Assembly (NCBI GenBank): GCA_023249395.1
Contig: JAHFCS010000079.1
Location: forward strand, 1-7,999
Direction of reading: 5' to 3'
Source: Gemmatimonadota bacterium
Lineage (GTDB): Bacteria > Gemmatimonadota > Gemmatimonadetes > Gemmatimonadales > Gemmatimonadaceae
Length of the DNA stretch: 7,999 nucleotides
The notes below the pieces were generated by a model that saw nothing but the letters and a program-made list of their open reading frames with translations, was not told the DNA's origin and searched no databases. This document shows, in pieces, positions 1-5,587 of the stretch. The first letter of the stretch is position 1, and each line of letters starts with the position of its first letter. A program made the position numbers and the translations under genes.

Positions 1-369
1 TGGCACGCGGACGATTCACCTCCGATCAATCCGCTCGGTGATCTGTTCAAGACACAGGTGTGGGCGCTGGCGAGGTATCTGGGCGTCCCCGACGTGATCG
101 TGGACAAGCCCGCGTCGGCCGATCTCATCGAAGGCCAGACGGACGAGCGGGACTTCGGAATCAGCTACCCACGGGCGGACGAGATCCTCAACTGGCTGGT
201 GAACGGGTACGGCCCGAGCGACATCGTCGCGCAAGGCTTCACAGAGAAGGACGTAGAGCTCGTCCGGTTCCGGCTTGCCAGTACTCACTGGAAGCGGAAG
301 CTCCCCACCGTGGCGCTGTTGAGCCACAGCGCCATCGGAGAATCGTACCTCAGACCGGTGGACTACTAG
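1..369 (+). CDS. nadE: NH3-dependent NAD(+) synthetase, C-terminal part (5' end outside window)
   Basis: This is the last 122 codons of a gene that enters from the left edge, open from base 1 and ending at TAG 367-369. NadE amidates deamido-NAD to NAD in the cytosol, using ATP and ammonia; this is the last step of NAD synthesis. The visible part carries the family's conserved INPLGDLFKTQV segment, followed by ARYLGVP, then KPASADL and the hallmark GQTDE motif, which lie in the C-terminal part of the synthetase domain. The protein ends with a KRKLP segment and a short SxxxIGExYLRPxDY-like tail, as in stand-alone ammonia-type enzymes. Whether an N-terminal glutaminase domain is fused cannot be seen, because the start is missing; the C-terminal sequence fits the stand-alone class better. 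The stop lies 3 bases from the stop of a convergent gene. Confidence 0.93.
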   Translation, partial: WHADDSPPINPLGDLFKTQVWALARYLGVPDVIVDKPASADLIEGQTDERDFGISYPRADEILNWLVNGYGPSDIVAQGFTEKDVELVRFRLASTHWKRKLPTVALLSHSAIGESYLRPVDY

Positions 370-372
370 TTC

Positions 373-933
373 CTACATGTAAGTCATCCGACCCGTGATC
401 CAGCCGATGATCCAGAACAGAACGATGCAGCTCACGATGACCACGATGGCGTACGTCGGCGTCTTGTCGGGCGGTGATTTCATCAGGATCGGCAGGCCAA
501 CATAAAACAGGTACAGACTGTACAAGGCGCCGATCAGCGCCAGCATCGAGAGCGCCGGCAGGATATAGAAAATTCCCGCGACCCACGCTGCCGTCATGCT
601 GTACGCCGAAAGCTTGATCGCCTGCGGCATTGACTGTGTGGCTCCGAAATTCGGCGCCAGCGCGTTGATCACCCACGCCAGCACGAACACTCCGAGCACT
701 GCGAGGCAGAACGATATGATCGCCTGCGAGATCCCCCATCCGACTGACATGCGGAAGATTCCGCCGAATCCGAAGACCGAGAACCCCAGGAATCGGGCGA
801 TCGGTCCGATCGCGGCGAGTGGCAGGACATAGCCGACGAGAAGTGTGGAGATATCAAGCGGCTCGCCGTCGACGGCGGCCCATTCCTGCGCCGGCGTCAT
901 GAGGATCGCTTTTGCGCGGGCAACGAGATTCAT
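373..933 (-). CDS. Yip1-family integral membrane protein
   Basis: A 186-residue polytopic membrane protein. It opens with MNLVARAKAILMTPAQEW, the short amphipathic lead typical of bacterial Yip1-domain proteins (R-x-K-x-I-L-x-x-P-x-x-E-W), then shows about five hydrophobic segments at roughly residues 31-50, 71-93, 109-128, 130-151 and 160-181. The C-terminus is short and polar. The ATG at 933 is preferred because the family lead begins there and GGAG lies 6 bases upstream; a longer frame reaches back to 1017 but adds 28 polar residues unlike the family. Bacterial Yip1 proteins have no firmly established biochemical role, so none is assigned. It lies 112 bases downstream of the lipoprotein gene on the same strand and may be cotranscribed with it. 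Family assignment is by motif and topology only. Confidence 0.82.
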   Translation of the reverse strand: MNLVARAKAILMTPAQEWAAVDGEPLDISTLLVGYVLPLAAIGPIARFLGFSVFGFGGIFRMSVGWGISQAIISFCLAVLGVFVLAWVINALAPNFGATQSMPQAIKLSAYSMTAAWVAGIFYILPALSMLALIGALYSLYLFYVGLPILMKSPPDKTPTYAIVVIVSCIVLFWIIGWITGRMTYM

Positions 934-1045
934 TCGTGTCTCCGGCGGAGAGGTTCTGGATTGACCTTCGCTGGAGAAGCTAACCCGCCAGTGAGTGAGC
1001 GATAGACCGATTGCCATTCTCCCTCTTCAGCGGCCGGCCGGGTCC

Positions 1046-1495
1046 CTATTTCGCCACGCACGATCCTCCGACCGATTCTACGAGCGGCGGCATCCGAAAC
1101 TCACAGGTCGAAGCGAGGTTGTATTTCCTGTTGTACGCCTGCTCCGCCTTGGCCACCTCGTCGAGCTTGCGATACAACGCCGCCGAATCCGTGGTCTTCG
1201 CGCAGTACGGCAGGTAGTACCGGGGTCCGCCGCAGGCACGCGACCCTACTGGCGCCGCACGGCAATCGGTGCCCGAGGAGCAGCCATCGGTCTTTGCGAT
1301 CGCCTTCGCCGCCTGCTCCAGTTTCTCGATCGCCGCCCAGTCGGTCTGCTGGTTGCCGGTGAGCCCGGTATTGGGTTTGGGGGTTCCGCTTCCAGGATCG
1401 TCCGCGCTTACAGGCGCCTGCTTGCACGCAATGGCGAATACTGACAGGAAGGCGATGGTCCAGAGACTTCTGATCGGCATAGTCGTCGCTCTCAT
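1046..1495 (-). CDS. Six-cysteine lipoprotein of unknown function
   Basis: A 149-residue predicted lipoprotein. Residues 1-23 form a signal peptide (basic start, hydrophobic core LWTIAFLSVF), followed by a lipobox-like AIAC with lipidation expected at Cys24. A low-complexity Pro/Gly/Thr linker (about 27-50) leads to a folded region with helical stretches around 52-68 and 103-124. After Cys24 there are exactly six cysteines (72, 78, 88, 98, 131, 146), an even number consistent with three disulfides in the periplasm. The segments APVGSRACGGPRYYLPYC and STCEFRMPP look like conserved family signatures, but I cannot name the family. Start choice: ATG at 1495 has a weak CGGA upstream; ATG at 1480 (residue 6) has GAGAG about 8 bases upstream and leaves the signal peptide intact, so either could be used. 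A longer frame to 1618 would bury the signal peptide and is unlikely. It is divergent from the E1 gene. Confidence 0.85.
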   Translation of the reverse strand: MRATTMPIRSLWTIAFLSVFAIACKQAPVSADDPGSGTPKPNTGLTGNQQTDWAAIEKLEQAAKAIAKTDGCSSGTDCRAAPVGSRACGGPRYYLPYCAKTTDSAALYRKLDEVAKAEQAYNRKYNLASTCEFRMPPLVESVGGSCVAK

Positions 1496-1617
1496 GAAAT
1501 TCCGCGGGTCACTCAACAAGGAGCATAAGCTGTTCCGAAAATCGGCCAGCTTCGGATTTGTGGCACCCGGCGTGCCTCGTAGCGATGAGGATGCCGCGAC
1601 TACTATAATTAGCGACA
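1496..1617. promoter_or_regulatory. Divergent intergenic region between lipoprotein and E1 genes
   Basis: These 122 bases separate two divergently transcribed genes, so promoters for both should lie here. Toward the plus-strand gene there is a clear TATAAT (listed separately). Toward the minus-strand lipoprotein the best candidate is TATGCT (complement of 1522-1527), which would start transcription about 20 bases before the ATG at 1495, but I see no good -35 partner. A short inverted repeat, GGCAC/GTGCC (arms 1562-1566 and 1572-1576, 5-base loop), lies just upstream of the expected -35 position of the E1 promoter and could be an operator. The division of labour is inferred. Confidence 0.5.
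1604..1609 (+). promoter_or_regulatory. -10 box (TATAAT) of a probable leaderless promoter for the E1 gene
   Basis: A perfect TATAAT in an otherwise GC-rich region ends 8 bases before the ATG at 1618. The usual 6-8 base distance from -10 box to transcription start puts the start at about 1616-1618, on or next to the A of the ATG. No Shine-Dalgarno sequence is present in the bases just before the ATG, which agrees with a leaderless mRNA. The -35 position (about 1580-1586) does not resemble TTGACA, and there is no TG extension before the -10 box. The box is seen directly; its use is inferred. Confidence 0.6.
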
Positions 1618-3735
1618 ATGGCTACCAAGACACTCCCCGATCGCAAGACATCCGCCCGCGCCGGAGCCTTGGGCCCGGCTGAGCTCGTTGGCGTGTACCG
1701 TAACATGCTTCTCTCGCGGCGGATCGACGACAAGGAAGTCCAGCTCAAGCGGCAGAACAAGACTTTCTTCCAGATATCCGGCGCCGGTCACGAAGCCGTT
1801 CTCACGGCTGCGGGAATGGTGACGAAGCCGGCATATGACTGGTTCTTCCCCTATTATCGCGACCGCGCGCTCTGCCTGAAGCTCGGTGTCACCCCCGCGG
1901 ACATGCTCGCGTCGGCTGTCGGCGCGGCCTGTGATCCCGCGTCCGGCGGCCGACAGATGCCGAGCCACTGGGGACACAAGGAGTACAACATCGTATCGGC
2001 TTCGTCGCCGACAGGCACGCAGTTCCTGCAGTCGGTCGGCGCCGCCGAGGCGACGCTCCGCGCGAAGCTAATTGGAATCAGCGAGGGGTTCAGAGACGAC
2101 GAGATCGTCCTTGTTACGACTGGCGAAGGCCAGACGAGCGAAGGGGAATTCTGGGAGTCGCTCAACACCGCTGCGAATCTCAAGCTTCCCGTCGTCTATC
2201 TGGTCGAGGACAACGGCTACGCAATCTCCGTCCCGGTCGAGGTGAACACCGCCGGGGGCAGCATCTCGAAGCTCGTGAGGTCGTTCCCGAATTTCCTCAT
2301 CGAGGAAGTGGATGGGTGCGATTTCCTCGCGAGCCATGAGGTGATGTCTCGCGCCGTCGCATACGCGCGTGAGCGCAAGGGCCCAGCGCTCGTCCACGCG
2401 AAAGTCATCCGGCCGTACTCGCACTCCCTTTCCGACGACGAGACGATGTACCGCCCTCCCGCCGAGCGCGAGGCCGATGCCGCGCGCGATCCGGTGACCG
2501 TGTTCCCGAAGTGGCTCGTCGTGCAGGGCCACGCTACCGAAGAAGACATCAAGCGCGTTCAGGATGAAGTGGATGCGGTAGTTCTCGCTGCAACCGACGA
2601 GTCGCTTGACCAGCCGCAACCGAGTCCGGACACTGTTTACTTCGGCGTCTACTCACCCGATGTGGATCCGACGGGTGAGCAGTTCGATACCGAGGACGAC
2701 CCCAAGTTTTCGGGTGAGCCGACGACGATGGTGGATCTTCTCAATGCCTGCATGAAAGACGAGATGCGCCGCGACGAGAAGATCCTCGTCTTCGGCCAGG
2801 ACGTCGCCGACGTGTCGCGTGACCAGTACCTGGGGCAGGTGAAGGGAAAGGGTGGCGTGTTCAAGGTCACCTGGGGACTTCAGAAGGAATTCGGTGGCGC
2901 ACGCGTATACAATTCGCCGCTCGCCGAAGCGAATATCGTCGGCCGAGCGATCGGCCTTGCAATTCGCGGGTTCAAGCCTGTGGTCGAGGTGCAGTTCTTC
3001 GATTACATCTGGCCGGCCTACATGCAGCTTCGCGACGAGCTCGCGACTATGCGCTGGCGCTCCAACAACAACTTCTCTGCGCCGGTGGTGGTGCGGACGA
3101 CCTACGGCGGGTACATCCGCGGCGCAATCTACCACTCGCAGACGGGAGCAGCGCTATTCACGCATTGCCCGGGGCTGAGGGTCGTCTGTCCCGCAACCGC
3201 TCTCGACGCCAACGGTCTCCTTCGCACCGCAATTCGCTGCGACGACCCGGTGATCTTCCTCGAGCACAAGCATCTCTACCGGCAGACGTACAACAAGAGC
3301 AGCAACCCCGGGCCGAACTTCATGATTCCGTTCGGGAAGGCGAAGATCGTGCGCGAAGGCACGGACATCACGCTGGTGACTTACGGAGCTACTGTGCAGC
3401 GTGCGCTGACCGCGGCGAACGCAGTGGCCGACGAAGGGATCTCGGTCGAGGTGATCGATCTGCGGACGTTGAGCCCGTGGGACAGGCAGGCGGTGTTCGA
3501 TTCGGTGAAAAAGACGTCGCGCGTGATCGTCGGCTACGAGGACTCGCTGTCATGGGGCTATGGGGCAGAGATCGCGGCCGCGATCGCCGATGAGTGCTTC
3601 GCGTGGCTGGACGCTCCGGTGGCCCGCGTAGCGTCAACCGATACCTTTGTCGGCTACGCTCCTTCCCTCGAGGACGCAATCCTCCCCCAGGTCGAGGATT
3701 TCAAGGCCGCCTACCGGGAGACGGCAAAGTTCTAG
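1618..3735 (+). CDS. 2-oxoacid dehydrogenase E1 component, fused alpha and beta subunits
   Basis: A 705-residue single chain joining both E1 subunits of a branched-chain 2-oxoacid or pyruvate dehydrogenase. E1 uses thiamine diphosphate (ThDP) to decarboxylate the oxoacid and pass the acyl group to lipoyl-E2 in the cytosol. Residues about 20-325 are E1-alpha: SGAGHEA (54-60), WFFPYYRDRA (75-84), the ThDP/Mg motif beginning GEG (169-171) and ending at Asn199 in VEDNGYAISVP, and the SHSLSDDE loop (268-275) of the branched-chain group. A charged linker (about 325-368) leads to E1-beta: NSPLAEANIVG (432-442, Glu437), QFFDYIWPA, RTTYGGYIRG, HSQ (506-508) and a transketolase C-terminal domain (about 565-705) with TLSPWD. 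The usual GDG is GEG here. The length equals the sum of two separate subunits. Separate E1-alpha and E1-beta genes are the commoner arrangement. The preferred substrate cannot be read from sequence, and no E2 or E3 gene lies nearby. The ATG at 1618 lacks a Shine-Dalgarno but follows a -10 box. Confidence 0.93.
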   Translation: MATKTLPDRKTSARAGALGPAELVGVYRNMLLSRRIDDKEVQLKRQNKTFFQISGAGHEAVLTAAGMVTKPAYDWFFPYYRDRALCLKLGVTPADMLASAVGAACDPASGGRQMPSHWGHKEYNIVSASSPTGTQFLQSVGAAEATLRAKLIGISEGFRDDEIVLVTTGEGQTSEGEFWESLNTAANLKLPVVYLVEDNGYAISVPVEVNTAGGSISKLVRSFPNFLIEEVDGCDFLASHEVMSRAVAYARERKGPALVHAKVIRPYSHSLSDDETMYRPPAEREADAARDPVTVFPKWLVVQGHATEEDIKRVQDEVDAVVLAATDESLDQPQPSPDTVYFGVYSPDVDPTGEQFDTEDDPKFSGEPTTMVDLLNACMKDEMRRDEKILVFGQDVADVSRDQYLGQVKGKGGVFKVTWGLQKEFGGARVYNSPLAEANIVGRAIGLAIRGFKPVVEVQFFDYIWPAYMQLRDELATMRWRSNNNFSAPVVVRTTYGGYIRGAIYHSQTGAALFTHCPGLRVVCPATALDANGLLRTAIRCDDPVIFLEHKHLYRQTYNKSSNPGPNFMIPFGKAKIVREGTDITLVTYGATVQRALTAANAVADEGISVEVIDLRTLSPWDRQAVFDSVKKTSRVIVGYEDSLSWGYGAEIAAAIADECFAWLDAPVARVASTDTFVGYAPSLEDAILPQVEDFKAAYRETAKF

Positions 3736-3752
3736 CCTCCTAGCTATTCCCT

Positions 3753-3795
3753 GCGGCGTACGGCATCCTTGAATCACAGCCGACATATACGCCGC
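3753..3795 (+). promoter_or_regulatory. Hairpin just upstream of the OmpA-like gene's ribosome binding site
   Basis: In the 69-base gap after the E1 stop, an 8-base arm GCGGCGTA (3753-3760) pairs with TACGCCGC (3788-3795). Directly inside, CGGC (3761-3764) can pair with GCCG (3779-3782), leaving a 14-base loop and a small bulge on one side. The outer stem ends exactly where the ribosome binding site GGAGG (3796-3800) begins, 4 bases before the ATG at 3805. No T-run follows, so it is a poor intrinsic terminator. It could protect the 5' end of the downstream message or tune translation. Pairing is seen directly; function is inferred. Confidence 0.4.
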
Positions 3796-3804
3796 GGAGG
3801 CACC

Positions 3805-5442
3805 ATGTCGTACGCACGTCTCACCTCGATGACGATGCTGCTTGTCGCCACCGTCGGCACTCCTGCCGTGGCACAGGCCCCGGCCACTACAACCAAAGCC
3901 GACTCGGCTGCTGCGGACTCCGCTGCGCCGAAGAAGAAAGGCAGATTCGGCGGCCTCATGGACAAGGCGAAGGCAGTCAGAGACAACAAGACCGTCCAGG
4001 CAGTCGCCAACAACAAGACCGTCCAGGATGCGGCCAAGGGTGTTGCCTGCACCGTGGTCCCGGGAGCTGCTATCGCGTCGGCTGTGACCGGAAGCGGTCC
4101 CTGTGCGAACAGCGGCCTCATGGCTGCCTTGATGTCCAGCCACGGTAAGGGTGCGGTGGCGGCGATGCAGATGATGCAGGGCGCGGGTGGAATATCAAAC
4201 GCCGCAGCACAGGTTGCGGCGATGAAGATGATGCAGAGCCAGGGGATGTCCGGCGCCGCGTCGTTCGCTGCCATGGCGACCATGATGCAGAGCAATGGCA
4301 TGTCCAACGCGGCGGCCGCCGCTGCCTTGGCGAGCATGCTCCAGACCCCCAAGGCTGCTGGATTGTCGACTGGCGACGTTGCTGCTGCAATGAAAATGAT
4401 GCAGAGCATGGGCATATCGGGCGGTAACGTCACTGCCGTAAAGGGAAGCAACGCGATAGCTGCTGCTCCCGCCGCTCCTGCCGCCACGCTCTGGGTGAAC
4501 TACGATTTCGTGCCGGGCGAGCGGGCCATCTATTACGCCGATTACTCTGAAGACCAGGTAGGCAATTTCCCCGCGCGGTTGACGTTCGTCGAGGGGAACA
4601 TGGAAGTTGCGGAGCTGGGTGGGCGGCGAGTCATCCGGGCAACCAGCCCGAGCAAGCTCAACATACCTTTGCCGGAAGTTCTGCCGCAGCGGTTCACAAT
4701 CGAGATTGACGTCATCAATCGCCCGTCACTCGACGGCGCGGATTTCCATCTCCGCGGCAGCGTCGGACGTGTCGATGACCCCGCGACGTCCATAATTGGC
4801 TGGGGAAGCGATGGCGTAGCGCTGCTCGGCGGCGGCGGCGGCGAGGTCAAGCTGGCGAGCGGCGAAGCGAACCGGCTGCGTTACCGCGGCAAGCCGGCAC
4901 AGCTCCGCATCCTCGGCGACGGGAAGTACATCAAGGTTTACCTCGACGAGAAAAAACTGGCCAACGTTCCGAATGCCAACTTCCAGCGCTCGAACATTGT
5001 GCATCTGATCATCGATGCCCGCGGTGACGACAATCCGGCCTACATCGGGCGTATCCGAGTGGCGGAAAGCCGGAAGTCCATCTACGACGATCTCGCGGCG
5101 AACGGTCATGTCGCAACGCAGGGCCTGCTTTTCGACACCGGCAGCGACCGGCTGCGTCCGGAGTCAACACCGACGCTGAAGCAGATTGCCGCGATGCTCG
5201 AGCAGCATTCCGATCTGCGGCTGCGAATCGAGGGCCACACGGACAACGTCGGAGCGAAAGACGCCAATCGAACGCTGAGTGACAAGCGTGCAGCGGCTGT
5301 GAAGGCGTCACTTGTAGCCGACTATCACATCAACGCGGGTCGGCTCGACTCGAAAGGGGTTGGCGACACCAAGCCGGCCGGTAGCAACGCGACGGCAGAA
5401 GGGCGCTCCAACAATCGGCGCGTCGAGCTAGTAAAGATTTAG
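3805..5442 (+). CDS. OmpA-family outer-membrane protein with Met-rich repeats and a central beta-rich region
   Basis: A 545-residue exported protein. Residues 1-23 are a Sec signal peptide with a likely AVA|QA cleavage site. A Lys-rich stretch (43-60) and a duplicated NKTVQ motif (61-65, 71-75) follow, then a hydrophobic stretch between the only two cysteines, Cys82 and Cys100. Residues about 114-205 are Ala/Met-rich tandem repeats beginning G-(I/M/L)-S and ending in MMQ or a close variant. Residues about 229-420 alternate beta-strands and glycine turns, including GDGKYIKVYLDEKKL, resembling a concanavalin/LamG-like sandwich. Residues 437-545 are the OmpA C-terminal domain: LLFDTGSDRLRPES, IEGHTDNVG (Asp480), the NRTLSDKRAAAVKASL signature (488-503) and NNRRVEL (Arg539), the residues that hold diaminopimelate of peptidoglycan. 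No N-terminal beta-barrel is apparent, so it is OmpA-like, not true OmpA. ATG 3805 is chosen because GGAGG precedes it; a TTG at 3769 would add 12 residues before the signal peptide. Confidence 0.9.
   Translation: MSYARLTSMTMLLVATVGTPAVAQAPATTTKADSAAADSAAPKKKGRFGGLMDKAKAVRDNKTVQAVANNKTVQDAAKGVACTVVPGAAIASAVTGSGPCANSGLMAALMSSHGKGAVAAMQMMQGAGGISNAAAQVAAMKMMQSQGMSGAASFAAMATMMQSNGMSNAAAAAALASMLQTPKAAGLSTGDVAAAMKMMQSMGISGGNVTAVKGSNAIAAAPAAPAATLWVNYDFVPGERAIYYADYSEDQVGNFPARLTFVEGNMEVAELGGRRVIRATSPSKLNIPLPEVLPQRFTIEIDVINRPSLDGADFHLRGSVGRVDDPATSIIGWGSDGVALLGGGGGEVKLASGEANRLRYRGKPAQLRILGDGKYIKVYLDEKKLANVPNANFQRSNIVHLIIDARGDDNPAYIGRIRVAESRKSIYDDLAANGHVATQGLLFDTGSDRLRPESTPTLKQIAAMLEQHSDLRLRIEGHTDNVGAKDANRTLSDKRAAAVKASLVADYHINAGRLDSKGVGDTKPAGSNATAEGRSNNRRVELVKI
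3984..4027 (+). repeat. Short in-gene direct repeat, 17 bases, period 27
   Basis: The 17-base sequence CAACAAGACCGTCCAGG occurs at 3984-4000 and again at 4011-4027, encoding the duplicated NNKTVQ/DNKTVQ segment of the OmpA-like protein (residues about 60-75). The exact base identity over 17 positions suggests a recent 27-base duplication or conversion rather than independent codon choice. Confidence 0.8.
4144..4419 (+). repeat. Tandem Ala/Met-rich repeats within the OmpA-like gene
   Basis: This stretch encodes residues 114-205. Full units start at Gly129, Gly147, Gly165 and Gly186 (18, 18, 21 and 17 residues), flanked by a half unit at about 114-128 and a truncated start at Gly203. The consensus is G-(I/M/L)-S, then an alanine-rich stretch, then A-A-M-x-M-M-Q-S, with the third unit the most divergent. 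The Gly-x-Ser start looks like a helix N-cap, so each unit is probably one short helix. Eighteen methionines fall within residues 106-202. Units are conserved at protein level more than at DNA level, suggesting an old repeat under selection. Confidence 0.75.
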
Positions 5443-5470
5443 TCGGGAAAAATGCAACTGCACGAATGTC

Positions 5471-5503
5471 ACGGAGGCACACCGGCTTACGGAGTGCCTC
5501 CGT
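5471..5503. terminator. Hairpin terminator between convergent genes
   Basis: A perfect 10-base stem, ACGGAGGCAC (5471-5480) with GTGCCTCCGT (5494-5503), continues after one A/A mismatch into CCG/CGG around a GCTTA loop. It lies 28 bases after the OmpA-like gene stop and 84 bases beyond the helicase stop on the other strand. The plus-strand tail is only weakly T-rich (TTGCGTTGG). On the minus strand a run of five T lies about 16 bases past the stem. It probably ends transcription of the OmpA-like gene and perhaps of both genes. Confidence 0.7.
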
Positions 5504-5587
5504 TGCGTTGGTCAGGAAGCGGGCGCTCCTGAGCCCAACGACGCGGCCGCGTGTCATAGCCCGGCCGGAGACACAAGGCTCGCGAAG

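Noticed and set aside
1031..1040. CGGCCGGCCG after the lipoprotein stop as a terminator
   Set aside because: It is a self-complementary GC run without a loop or a T tract on the minus strand, so I do not call a terminator there.
995..1444. Arg/Leu-rich open frame on the plus strand opposite the lipoprotein
   Set aside because: The minus strand has a signal peptide, lipobox and a regular cysteine pattern; the plus-strand product is low-complexity and basic, typical of a shadow frame.
2068..2619. 183-codon open frame on the minus strand within the E1 gene
   Set aside because: The sense frame is a strongly conserved E1 with all motifs; the antisense product has no recognisable feature.
3784..3791. 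CATATACG as a -10 box for the OmpA-like gene
   Set aside because: No -35 element is found at 16-18 bases upstream, and the site is inside the hairpin arm, so a promoter cannot be supported.
3774..4487. 237-codon hydrophobic open frame on the minus strand opposite the OmpA-like gene
   Set aside because: Its apparent hydrophobicity is the mirror of the Ala/Met-rich repeats on the coding strand (codons for Ala and Met read in reverse as Ala, Gly, Ile, His-type strings). It spans the intergenic hairpin and has no supporting start signal.
5541..5552. 12-base perfect palindrome ACGCGGCCGCGT
   Set aside because: It has no loop and lies in a very GC-rich spot next to the helicase stop. Chance is a sufficient explanation and there is no nearby promoter it could control.
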